Shown: positions 1-7,939 of the stretch, piece after piece
How positions within the stretch are numbered: the first letter of the stretch is position 1
Layout: each line of letters opens with the position of its first letter
NCBI GenBank assembly: GCA_044361535.1
Contig: JBIKIQ010000003.1
Coordinates: 62,001-126,000 of the forward strand
From: UBA952 sp044361535
GTDB taxonomy: Bacteria > Bacteroidota > Bacteroidia > Flavobacteriales_D > Crocinitomicaceae
Length of the DNA stretch: 64,000 nucleotides
Direction: 5' to 3'
The notes under the pieces: model-generated
Database searches by the model: none
What the model saw: the letters and a program-made list of their open reading frames with translations, nothing else
Told to the model about the DNA's origin: nothing
Program-made: the position numbers and the translations under genes

Positions 1-356
1 ACATAATCACGCACGAAATACGTTAGAGTTCTAAGTTTTCCCGCATCCCACATGTTCAAAGTTGTTCCAACATTGTAAGCCAATAAATGGTCAGAAATAG
101 AAAACTTTATGTTCAAATTTGTAATGTCTTTTCGTTCTTTGCCATTAAAAATTCTTAGGTTTTCGCGATTATCGATATACGCCACGAATTCATCTCCTGC
201 TTGGTAACTCAAAATAGGTTGAAATTCGATTGTCTGAAAGTTGTCCTTTTCAAACACTCGTAAATAGTTATTAAAATCAACAAAAGGTACAACAGGTTGA
301 GCGCAGAAAAGAAGCGGAAATAGAAGAGCCAGGAAAGAAAAGGCTGTTTTGTTCAT
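1..356 (-). CDS. Secreted protein of unknown function (3' end outside window)
   Basis: An open frame runs leftwards from an ATG at 356 to the window edge, giving 118 residues without a stop, so the C-terminus is missing. The N-terminus is a clear signal peptide: MNKTAF, a hydrophobic run of about 12 residues, then a likely cut after FCA near residue 19. The mature part seen is rich in beta-type sequence (VAYIDNRENLRIFNG, KFSISDHLLAYNVG), which would fit a propeller or repeat-like periplasmic or surface protein, but I do not recognise a family. The next gene in the same direction ends 98 bases upstream. The start is chosen because it is the only ATG that places the signal peptide at the N-terminus. 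Confidence 0.75.
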   Translation of the reverse strand, partial: MNKTAFSFLALLFPLLFCAQPVVPFVDFNNYLRVFEKDNFQTIEFQPILSYQAGDEFVAYIDNRENLRIFNGKERKDITNLNIKFSISDHLLAYNVGTTLNMWDAGKLRTLTYFVRDY

Positions 357-454
357 TACTACCAAATTAATTATATAAAACGTTTTAAAGCTCGAAATAG
401 TGTTTATAATCTTATTTTTCAGTGTCATTAGGCAACAAATGAAATGAATAACAA

Positions 455-742
455 CTATTGATCCGTTTTTTTCAAGTATTTGGCGTCTATCCAAAAAGTC
501 CCAAATGGAAACAACGAAGCGATGCAGCAAATAAAGATTTTTACCAATGAATATTTCTGTTGAAACCCCACAAGAAAAACGTAAATAATGTATAATATAA
601 AAAAAACGCCGTGAATCATTCCCACGTAATAGTTGGGTTCCATTATTTTATAGATGTATTTCAAAGGCATTGTAACTCCAAGCGCTATATATGTGAATCC
701 TTCAATCCACGCCAGTATTCTTAATTGAGTTAATAAATTCAT
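455..742 (-). CDS. DUF3817-family small membrane protein
   Basis: A 95-residue integral membrane protein. The sequence shows the DUF3817 layout: an N-terminal LRILAWIEGFTYIALG segment, MPLKYIYKI, then VGMIHGVFFILYIIYVFLV and a last membrane segment ending SLFPFGTFWIDAKYL. The Glu in the first segment, the MIHG motif and the PFGTFW motif are the parts I use to recognise the family. About three membrane spans are expected. The family has no established biochemical role; in other bacteria it occurs alone or fused to transporters (family knowledge). It lies 9 bases downstream of the HD-domain gene, so the two are probably cotranscribed. Length is normal for the family. Confidence 0.85.
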   Translation of the reverse strand: MNLLTQLRILAWIEGFTYIALGVTMPLKYIYKIMEPNYYVGMIHGVFFILYIIYVFLVGFQQKYSLVKIFICCIASLFPFGTFWIDAKYLKKTDQ

Positions 743-751
743 TTCTGATTC

Positions 752-2017
752 TTAAATGGGATAACAAATAAAAAACTTCTCAACCGGCTGAGCCAATGCA
801 GAGATATTCAAATTATCAGAGGCTTTGGATAAATCCATGATTTCTCCACTTTTCATCATCAAATTAATATTTTGTTTATTTTCATTATAGGCCTTGTTGC
901 TAAGAACATCCGTGTAAACAAAATAGTGAACCTCGTCGTCCGTTAATTTGAAACTTGACTTAACAATTTCTTTTTCCAGTGCCACACGATCCTCACTGTA
1001 GGGTTCTCGTGAAATCTCAATTTTGAACAAGTTTCGATTTACTATTCCCGAAGCAAGCAATGATAGTACTCGGTCGCTGCAGTGCTGCCAAATTTTCAAC
1101 GCACCTAAAATATCGTAATCATCTAGCAAGGCAAAATTTTTGAGCACTTCAGCATTGTTTTCAAATTCTTTCTCTGTAATATGGCTTTGCAAAAAAAACA
1201 AAAGTGCAGGGCTACCAAATAATTCATCTCCTCGCATAATCAATTCTTTTGCCCTTCGTAAAGCATGTATCAACATGAATTCGGCGGATACAACTGTTTT
1301 ATGCAAATAGACTTGCCAATACATCAGTCGCCGAGACACAATGAACTTTTCAATGGAATAAATTCCTTTTTCTTCCATGACTAAATTCCCTTCATGAACC
1401 GTTAACATGTCAATTAATCGATCGCTTCCAATGATTCCTTCCGATACGCCCGAATAAAAGCTATCTCTATTTAAATAATCCAATCGATCCATGTCTAACT
1501 GACTAGAAACGAGTTGGTGTAAAAATGGTTTTGAATACGTATTTTTAAAAATCAACAATGCCCTTTCTAAATCTTCTCCAAACCCCTTCGCTAATTCTTG
1601 AATAAAATAGCCTGAAATCTTTTCGTGACTTACGTTGTTTACAATGTCGTATTCCAAGGCATGACTGAATGGGCCATGTCCAATATCGTGTAATAATATT
1701 GCCAATAGAACGGCGCGTTCTTCTTCTTTGGTAATTTCAAACCCTTTTTTACGAATAGTTTCTACGGCCAAACTCATTAGATGTGTAGCACCAACGACAT
1801 GATGAAAACGGGTGTGTAATGCACCTGGATAAACCAGATGACTCAAACCAAGTTGCATGATTCTCCTTAGACGTTGCATGTAAGGATGTTCTATGACATC
1901 AAAAAGAATTTCATCAGGAATTGTAATAAATCCGTATACTGGATCGTTAAAAATTTTCTTTTTATTATTTCGATTGAGGTTTGGTCGCAAAACACTAATT
2001 TTATTCAAAACTAACAA
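752..2017 (-). CDS. HD-superfamily phosphohydrolase (dNTPase-like)
   Basis: A 421-residue cytoplasmic metal-dependent hydrolase of the HD superfamily, related to deoxynucleoside triphosphate triphosphohydrolases and YdhJ-type proteins. Visible ligands are the His pair in RFHHVVGATH (about residues 70-78), the His-Asp pair H110-D111 in LLHDIGHGPFSHALE, and a distal Asp in SQLDMDRLDYL (about 172-182), so the active site is complete. The substrate cannot be read from sequence; dNTPs or other phosphorylated nucleotides are the family precedent. The frame opens directly after a TAA at a TTG codon (2017) and has no ATG before residue 47, which is too late because it would lose the conserved FNDPVYGF start. 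A TTG start is therefore likely. It is divergent from porX with only 12 bases between the start codons. Confidence 0.88.
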   Translation of the reverse strand: MLVLNKISVLRPNLNRNNKKKIFNDPVYGFITIPDEILFDVIEHPYMQRLRRIMQLGLSHLVYPGALHTRFHHVVGATHLMSLAVETIRKKGFEITKEEERAVLLAILLHDIGHGPFSHALEYDIVNNVSHEKISGYFIQELAKGFGEDLERALLIFKNTYSKPFLHQLVSSQLDMDRLDYLNRDSFYSGVSEGIIGSDRLIDMLTVHEGNLVMEEKGIYSIEKFIVSRRLMYWQVYLHKTVVSAEFMLIHALRRAKELIMRGDELFGSPALLFFLQSHITEKEFENNAEVLKNFALLDDYDILGALKIWQHCSDRVLSLLASGIVNRNLFKIEISREPYSEDRVALEKEIVKSSFKLTDDEVHYFVYTDVLSNKAYNENKQNINLMMKSGEIMDLSKASDNLNISALAQPVEKFFICYPI

Positions 2018-2029
2018 TTATAATACAAT

Positions 2030-3574
2030 ATGCAAGGCAGAATCCTATGGGCAGACGATGAAATTGATTTATTGAAACCGCACGTGATGTTTTTGGAAGG
2101 GAAGGGGTACACGGTAAAAACTGTGAAGTCAGGTGGAGACGCCATTGATGCTTGCCAAGAAGAAGATTTTGACATTATTTTTTTAGACGAAAACATGCCT
2201 GGAGTTTCAGGGTTGGATGCCTTGGTAAAAATAAAAGAAATGCGTCCATTGATTCCTGTAGTGATGATAACAAAAAGTGAGGAAGAACACATCATGGAGG
2301 AGGCTATTGGAAGTAAAATCTCTGATTATTTAATTAAACCAGTTAATCCGAATCAAATTCTTTCGAGTATCAAGAAAAATTTGGATAGTTCGAAATTGGT
2401 TTCTCAGAAAACAACCTCGGCCTACCAACAAGATTTTCGCCAGATTGGTATGCTGATGAGTGGACGATTATCTACTTCTGAATGGGTTGAACTCTTTACA
2501 AAATTGGTGTATTGGGATTTAGAACTGGAAAAATCGAATGATGTTGGGATGCGCCAAATTTTGGAAATGCAGCGAAAAGAGGCCAATCAATTGTTTTGTC
2601 GCTATGTAGAAGATAATTACGAGGATTGGCTAAAGGGGAGTGATGACGCTCCAAAAATGATCCATACAGTTCTTAAAGACAATATTGCTTCCTTTCTTGG
2701 CAAGCAAAAAACGGTTGTTTTGGTTATAGATAATCTGCGCTATGACCAATGGAAAATTTTAGAACCTGAATTCTCAAAATATTTTAAGGTAGAAAAAGAA
2801 GAAGTGATTTTCTCTATTTTGCCTACTGCCACACATTACGCACGAAATGCCTTTTTTGCCGGTTTGATGCCTTCTGAAATAGAAAAACGTTTTCCAAATC
2901 TGTGGAAAAATGAAGAGGATGAAGGAGGTAAAAATCTTCATGAGGCGGATTTTCTAGAGGCCAATCTGAAAAGATTGGGAAAACAGGTTAAATGGTCGTA
3001 CAATAAAATTACCAACTTGGATGCGGGCAAGAGGTTGAACGATCAATTCTCTAAATTGAAAGAAAACGACGTTAGTTTCATTGTTTACAATTTTGTTGAC
3101 ATGCTTTCTCACGCACGCACAGAGATGGAAATGATTAAAGAATTAGCTTCAGATGAATCTGCCTACCGATCCTTGACAATGTCCTGGTTTCAGCACTCTC
3201 CGCTGTTAGAAATCATTAAAAAAGTGGCTGATAATGGCATGAAGTTAATCATCACAACGGACCATGGAACAGTTAAGGTAACTAATCCGATTCGAATAAT
3301 TGGTGAAAAAAGTACCAATACGAATTTACGATACAAAGTTGGAAGGGGCTTGTCCTATAATCCAAAAGAAGTTTATGTTGTAAAGAATCCACAAGACACT
3401 TATTTACCTAAACAAAAAATGTCGGCTGAATTTGTGTTTGCAGGAGATAGTGATTTTTTCGTTTATCCCAATAACTACAACCAATTTGTGAATTATTACC
3501 AAAACACCTTTCAACACGGAGGTGTTTCGCTCGACGAAATGCTTATTCCATATGTTGAACTTGGATCTAAGTAA
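2030..3574 (+). CDS. porX: PorX: response regulator with PglZ/alkaline-phosphatase-like effector domain
   Basis: A 514-residue two-domain regulator. Residues 1-115 form a receiver domain with acid pocket D9-D10, phosphoacceptor D53 (FLDENMPG), T81 and K103. Residues about 205-514 form an alkaline-phosphatase-superfamily (PglZ) domain with a full metal-site set: D234 in VLVIDNLRYD, a Thr nucleophile candidate in PTATHY (T266/T268), D357 and H361 in FVDMLSHA, D411-H412 in TTDHG and H496 in FQHGG. In Porphyromonas gingivalis, PorX works with the kinase PorY to control type IX secretion, and PorX proteins have been described as zinc-dependent phosphodiesterases (established for the family). The T9SS sorting domains encoded elsewhere in this window fit that role. 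No partner kinase is adjacent. The reading frame begins at the ATG just 12 bases from the divergent HD gene. Confidence 0.95.
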   Translation: MQGRILWADDEIDLLKPHVMFLEGKGYTVKTVKSGGDAIDACQEEDFDIIFLDENMPGVSGLDALVKIKEMRPLIPVVMITKSEEEHIMEEAIGSKISDYLIKPVNPNQILSSIKKNLDSSKLVSQKTTSAYQQDFRQIGMLMSGRLSTSEWVELFTKLVYWDLELEKSNDVGMRQILEMQRKEANQLFCRYVEDNYEDWLKGSDDAPKMIHTVLKDNIASFLGKQKTVVLVIDNLRYDQWKILEPEFSKYFKVEKEEVIFSILPTATHYARNAFFAGLMPSEIEKRFPNLWKNEEDEGGKNLHEADFLEANLKRLGKQVKWSYNKITNLDAGKRLNDQFSKLKENDVSFIVYNFVDMLSHARTEMEMIKELASDESAYRSLTMSWFQHSPLLEIIKKVADNGMKLIITTDHGTVKVTNPIRIIGEKSTNTNLRYKVGRGLSYNPKEVYVVKNPQDTYLPKQKMSAEFVFAGDSDFFVYPNNYNQFVNYYQNTFQHGGVSLDEMLIPYVELGSK

Positions 3575-3606
3575 GAATAGTGCAACCAGTTAAGCAATAA
3601 AAAGAT

Positions 3607-3614
3607 TAACTTTG
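3607..3614 (+). promoter_or_regulatory. -7 promoter box TAACTTTG, near-leaderless
   Basis: An exact match to the Bacteroidota -7 consensus TAnnTTTG. The box ends five bases before the ATG at 3620, so transcription would begin at or within a few bases of the start codon. No TTG lies at the usual -33 distance, which lowers confidence. Confidence 0.5.
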
Positions 3615-3619
3615 CCAAA

Positions 3620-4849
3620 ATGAGGATTTTATTTGTTTTATTTTTATTCATTTCATGGGTTGGTAAATCTCAAATTTATGAACCTGAAAATGCGCTTCTT
3701 TGGGAGATCTCCGGAAATGGAATAAAAGAAAAATCCTATTTATTTGGTACTTTTCACAACAATCACAAAGACTTATTTCGCTTTTCAGATACGGTTTATT
3801 TTGCTTTGGATAAAGTGAAATCGGTTGCGTTGGAAACTGATTTATTTGCCCTTTTTAAGAAAATGGATGTACGTGAAGACATGGTTGAGTTACAACTTGA
3901 CATGTATGGAGATCCTTATTCGACAAGCAAAAAAGCCTCAAAAACAGTTTATGGAGACGAGGATGGCATGCCTCAATTTATGGACGCTTATTTTCAGCAA
4001 TATGCCACCAATTCGCAAAAAGAATTGTTTTTCTTTGAATCATATGACGATCAGATAAAGGTTTTCACGGGAATAAATAAATCAAAACAACCTTTTTTGC
4101 AAGAAAATCTTCTTGGATTTGGGGAGTTGAGAGAAGAAGTTATTTTTAATTTGTACCAAAAAGGAAATATTGAAAAAATCGAGGAATTTACAAGAAAAAG
4201 TTTAAAATATTCCAAAGACGGATATGTGAATTTGATTGTGACGCGCAATGGAATAATGGCAGAAGGTCTTGATTCTATTGTCAAAACAACAAGTGTTTTT
4301 TGTGCCATCGGTGCCGCTCACTTGGGTGGAAATAAAGGTGTGATAAATTTATTGAGACAAAAAGGATATACTGTTCGAAAAGTTGCGGCAACCTATAATG
4401 AACTACCAATCACTGAAAAACGAAAAGTGAAGGAAAAAAACTACTACAATTACCAAAATCAAAAATTAGACGTGGCGGCTGTTTTTCCAGGAAAACCTTT
4501 TGAATTTGTGAATGATGATGGCTCGATTGAATTGACGTACTGTGAGCTTGGTCAGGGAAACACATATGTTCTGCAATTAATACCCATTCAAGATACGCTG
4601 TCGTTGGAAGAATATGCCAATATTCACATTGCAAGTCCATCTGTTTTGGAACCGACTAAGGTACAACTTGATGATGGAACCTTAGTTATGGAGGGCCTTT
4701 CAGATAGCTATCCTGAAGGCATGAGTTGGGTTCGAGTGAATAAGAACAACTCGTTGGTGGTGGTTATGAAAGTGTATGGAGGAAATAAATTCATGGCCTC
4801 CAAGCGCTACAAAAATTTCTTTGCAAAAGTCTGGTTGGGTCAGGACTGA
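3620..4849 (+). CDS. TraB/GumN-family secreted protein with C-terminal extra domain
   Basis: A 409-residue exported protein. A signal peptide covers about residues 1-18 (MRILFVLFLF, cut near GKS-Q). Residues 25-262 match the TraB/GumN family: LLWEISGNG, YLFGTFHNNH with GTFH at 43-46, a central VTRNGIMA segment at 207-213, and GAAHLGG at 231-237. These conserved GTxH and GxxH motifs are thought to form a metallohydrolase-type active site in the family, but the substrate is unknown. After a Lys-rich linker (about 266-280), residues 283-409 form a second module beginning VAAVFPGKPFEF that I do not recognise. It stands alone between porX and the propeller lipoprotein, with its own -7 box immediately upstream. 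Confidence 0.85.
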   Translation: MRILFVLFLFISWVGKSQIYEPENALLWEISGNGIKEKSYLFGTFHNNHKDLFRFSDTVYFALDKVKSVALETDLFALFKKMDVREDMVELQLDMYGDPYSTSKKASKTVYGDEDGMPQFMDAYFQQYATNSQKELFFFESYDDQIKVFTGINKSKQPFLQENLLGFGELREEVIFNLYQKGNIEKIEEFTRKSLKYSKDGYVNLIVTRNGIMAEGLDSIVKTTSVFCAIGAAHLGGNKGVINLLRQKGYTVRKVAATYNELPITEKRKVKEKNYYNYQNQKLDVAAVFPGKPFEFVNDDGSIELTYCELGQGNTYVLQLIPIQDTLSLEEYANIHIASPSVLEPTKVQLDDGTLVMEGLSDSYPEGMSWVRVNKNNSLVVVMKVYGGNKFMASKRYKNFFAKVWLGQD

Positions 4850-4880
4850 GTTTTAATTCATTTTTTTGTTAAAAATATAA

Positions 4881-4888
4881 TACCTTTG
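4881..4888 (+). promoter_or_regulatory. -7 promoter box TACCTTTG
   Basis: An exact TAnnTTTG match 54 bases upstream of the ATG at 4943. A TTG at 4866-4868 is only 12 bases away, shorter than the usual spacing of about 17-23, so the -33 partner is uncertain. Confidence 0.45.
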
Positions 4889-4942
4889 CGTATAATTTAT
4901 CTGTTTTTGTTTCTTTTGATTACAGATTCTAATTGAATTTAT

Positions 4943-6328
4943 ATGAATTCATTTTATTTACCCATATATTCATTAACACAAAAAACCATTTTTATGATAA
5001 TTAGTGCATTTGGATTCAGCTTGTTTATGCTAACAGCATGCACCAGCGCAACTTCAACAGAAAATGTATCAGCATCTGGTAAGAAGTCATTTGATGATAC
5101 AATAAAACCAGCTGTAATTGTTGATAATGGCACATTTAAAAATTTGAAACTTGTTAAGGTAATTCAAAGTAAAACAGCCACATCAAAAGATCCAATAACA
5201 GTTTATGAATCAGCCATTAATTCACCAAAATCTGTTACGTATACGAGAGATGGTAGCAAATTCTATGTAAACAGTTTAGAGGGATACACAACGGTTGTTT
5301 TTGATTCAAAAACATTGAAAAAATTGAAAGAAATAAAACATATTTTTTCAGCCTCTAACAACAAACTGTTCAAGGGCAACGAGAATACTGTTTTCGATTA
5401 TAAATTCAAACAAACGAAATCTGAGTACAATCATTTTTCTGGTAAACCTGTGGAAAGTTGTCTTTCACATGACGGAAGATATCTATGGGTAACCTATTAC
5501 CGAAGAGATTGGGATCCTAAGGCAGAGTCACCCTCTGCTGTTGCGATAATTGATACTAGAAAAGATGAGATAGTGCGTGTAATGCCAAGTGGACCCCTTC
5601 CAAAAATGATTGCTTGTTCTAGTGATAACAAGTACATTGCGGTAACGCATTGGGGAGATAATACCGTCGGTTTAATAGATGTTTCCAGCAATGACCCAAT
5701 GGATTTCAAATACGTTTCTCACATTGTTGTTGACAATCGTTTGAGTATGAATTTCTCTTCGGGGTCAGATCGTGATACCGATTGCGGAAATTGCCTTCGT
5801 GGAACTGTTTTTACGCCAGACAATAAAAAAATACTAATTGCTAAAATGTCCGGTAATGGAATCGCTGTTATAGAGGTGGAATCACGGAAATATTTAGGGA
5901 CAATCGTAGGTGCATCGGCTAATTTACGTCATTTGATTATAAATCAAGGATATTTAATGCTTAGTTCAAACAGACATGGACTAGTTCAAAAAGCAAAATT
6001 GGCTGATATTTTTTCTCAAAATTTTGACCAAAACAATGAAATTGCTTACAGCAAATGGGAAACTGTAAATGTTGGTCCTGGCGCCCGAACAATTGATATC
6101 ACAAAAGATGGAAAGTACATTTTTGCGTGTGTAAATGATGTCTGTAAGGTTTCTGTTATTGACGCATTGACAATGAAAAAAATAACCGAAGTTGATGCCG
6201 CAAAATTCCCTGTTGGAATGTCGCTCTCTCCTGACGGGAAACAACTTGTTACTACTTCACAAGGAAAAAGTTCAACTCCTGGATCAGGAAATACCGTTAT
6301 GGTTTTTGATGTGATTTACGAAAAGTGA
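4943..6328 (+). CDS. Beta-propeller (YVTN/YncE-like) lipoprotein
   Basis: A 461-residue exported lipoprotein. A hydrophobic signal ends in the lipobox LTAC with the lipidated Cys at residue 33. The rest is a run of beta-propeller blades: repeated units such as SPKSVTYTRDGSKFYVNSL, DGRYLWVTYY, SSDNKYIAVTHWGDNTVGLIDV, TPDNKKILIAKMSGNGIAVIEV, TKDGKYIFACVNDVCKVSVIDA and SPDGKQLVTTS, each pairing a D/N-G-K-x-hydrophobic strand with a V-x-V/I-D strand. Such proteins usually act as binding scaffolds at the cell surface; no enzyme motif is visible. An odd CGNC pair sits around residues 282-285. An internal ATG at 4994 would leave only 15 residues before the Cys with no positive charge, so the first ATG is preferred. 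Confidence 0.82.
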   Translation: MNSFYLPIYSLTQKTIFMIISAFGFSLFMLTACTSATSTENVSASGKKSFDDTIKPAVIVDNGTFKNLKLVKVIQSKTATSKDPITVYESAINSPKSVTYTRDGSKFYVNSLEGYTTVVFDSKTLKKLKEIKHIFSASNNKLFKGNENTVFDYKFKQTKSEYNHFSGKPVESCLSHDGRYLWVTYYRRDWDPKAESPSAVAIIDTRKDEIVRVMPSGPLPKMIACSSDNKYIAVTHWGDNTVGLIDVSSNDPMDFKYVSHIVVDNRLSMNFSSGSDRDTDCGNCLRGTVFTPDNKKILIAKMSGNGIAVIEVESRKYLGTIVGASANLRHLIINQGYLMLSSNRHGLVQKAKLADIFSQNFDQNNEIAYSKWETVNVGPGARTIDITKDGKYIFACVNDVCKVSVIDALTMKKITEVDAAKFPVGMSLSPDGKQLVTTSQGKSSTPGSGNTVMVFDVIYEK

Positions 6329-6372
6329 TTTCCAAAAATTAGTATTTTAAGTCCAAGTTTATAAGCCAAAAT

Positions 6373-6421
6373 TATTTCTTGCCAACCGTAAGTGTTATTG
6401 GTACATCAACCACAAGAAATA
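6373..6421. repeat. Perfect 9-bp inverted repeat over the cysS promoter
   Basis: TATTTCTTG at 6373-6381 is the exact reverse complement of CAAGAAATA at 6413-6421. The two arms are 31 bases apart and flank the candidate -33 TTG; the right arm ends two bases before the -7 box. It could be an operator or a weak stem, and has no T-run. Confidence 0.45.
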
Positions 6422-6431
6422 CTTAATTTTG
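6398..6431 (+). promoter_or_regulatory. cysS promoter (TTG, 23-bp spacer, TAATTTTG)
   Basis: TTG at 6398-6400 and an exact -7 box TAATTTTG at 6424-6431, separated by 23 bases, lie directly before the cysS ATG at 6447. This fits the Bacteroidota sigma-factor consensus. Confidence 0.6.
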
Positions 6432-6446
6432 CAAGACAAATAAGAT

Positions 6447-7910
6447 ATGGAAAATCATAAAAAGTTACAGATATACAATAGTTTATCCGGTAAAAAGGAA
6501 CTTTTCGAGCCCTTGCATGCAAATCATGTAGGAATGTATGTTTGTGGCCCTACCTTGTACAGTGAGCCTCACATGGGTAATATGCGAACATTTATCAATT
6601 TCGATTTGATTTATCGGTATTTACTTCATCTTGGATATAAGGTAAAATACGTTCGAAATATTACAGATGCCGGTCACATTACCAATAGTGCAGGTCAAGA
6701 AGAGGATAGTATTGGCAAGGCAGCTCGCTTGGAACAAATGCAATCACTTGAAATCGTATACAAATACAATGTGAAGTTTCAAGAATTACAGCGCATCTAT
6801 AATTTACTTCCGCCAAGCATTGAACCAACAGCAACGGGACATATTCAAGAACAAATAGAAATAATTGAACAAATTATTGGAAACGGATATGCTTATGTTG
6901 TAAATGGTTCTGTCTATTTTGATACAAAGAAGTACATGCAGGATTTTAATTACGGTATTCTAAGTGGAAGAAAGGTGGATGAGTTAGAAAATGAAACCCG
7001 AACCTTGAACGCCCAAGATGAAAAGCGTTTTTTTGCTGATTTTGCTTTGTGGAAAAAGGCCAATCCTGAAGATATGCAAATTTGGCGTTCTCCATGGGGA
7101 GATGGAAATCCAGGTTGGCATATTGAATGTACAGCCATGAGTACCAAATATTTGGGAAAACATTTTGATATACATGGTGGCGGAATGGATTTGAAATTCC
7201 CGCATCACGAAGATGAAATAGCTCAAAGTTGTGGTTCATTTGGTTGCAATCCAGCCAAATATTGGATGCATGCCAATATGCTTAATGTAAATGGCCAAAA
7301 AATGAGTAAATCCTTTGGGAATTACTTTTTACCAAAAGAGATTATTGATGGATCAACAACTCTTTTCAAAAAAGCATATCCAGCAAATGTCCTTCGGTTT
7401 TTTATGATGCAGGCTCATTACCGTAGCACACTTGACTTTACTGAAACAGCACTGGATGCTTCTGAAAAGGGCTTTTCTCGCTTGTGCGATGGAATAAAAT
7501 TATTGGACAAAATAACTGTTTCTAAACAATCATCTTTTGATGTTAATGCACTTGTTCAGAATTTTTATGCCGCGATGAATGATGATTTCAATGCACCCAT
7601 TTTAGTTGCTCATTTATTTGATGCTGTAAAACATATCAATCTAATCAACGATGGCAAGGAAACCATTTCTGAAAGTGATAAAATACTATTAACAAAAGAA
7701 ATCAGTAGTTTCGTTGAGGTTGTATTAGGTTTAGAATTGACAGTGGGTTCAACCGATTCCAAATTAAATCCCGTAATGGATTTGGTTATTGAATTGCGGC
7801 AACAAGCACGTGAAAATAAGGATTGGATAACCTCAGACAAGATACGTGATGGATTAGCTGCTGCAGGAATAGTAATTAAAGATGGTAAGGATGGAACAAC
7901 GTGGGATTAA
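6447..7910 (+). CDS. cysS: Cysteine--tRNA ligase
   Basis: A 487-residue class I aminoacyl-tRNA synthetase that charges tRNA-Cys with cysteine using ATP in the cytoplasm. Visible signatures are the zinc-ligand Cys33 in YVCGPTLYSEPHMGN, the HIGH-type motif HMGN at 42-45, zinc-site residues in PGWHIECTAMS (Cys228) and FPHHEDEIAQS (about 252-261), and the KMSKS loop at 285-289. The C-terminal helical anticodon-binding part ends normally, and the length matches bacterial CysRS. It has its own promoter with an inverted repeat around it. The EI24 membrane gene begins 29 bases downstream and may be cotranscribed. No alternative identity is plausible. Confidence 0.98.
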   Translation: MENHKKLQIYNSLSGKKELFEPLHANHVGMYVCGPTLYSEPHMGNMRTFINFDLIYRYLLHLGYKVKYVRNITDAGHITNSAGQEEDSIGKAARLEQMQSLEIVYKYNVKFQELQRIYNLLPPSIEPTATGHIQEQIEIIEQIIGNGYAYVVNGSVYFDTKKYMQDFNYGILSGRKVDELENETRTLNAQDEKRFFADFALWKKANPEDMQIWRSPWGDGNPGWHIECTAMSTKYLGKHFDIHGGGMDLKFPHHEDEIAQSCGSFGCNPAKYWMHANMLNVNGQKMSKSFGNYFLPKEIIDGSTTLFKKAYPANVLRFFMMQAHYRSTLDFTETALDASEKGFSRLCDGIKLLDKITVSKQSSFDVNALVQNFYAAMNDDFNAPILVAHLFDAVKHINLINDGKETISESDKILLTKEISSFVEVVLGLELTVGSTDSKLNPVMDLVIELRQQARENKDWITSDKIRDGLAAAGIVIKDGKDGTTWD

Positions 7911-7939
7911 AGATAATTTAGGTAATAAATAAAACTTAC

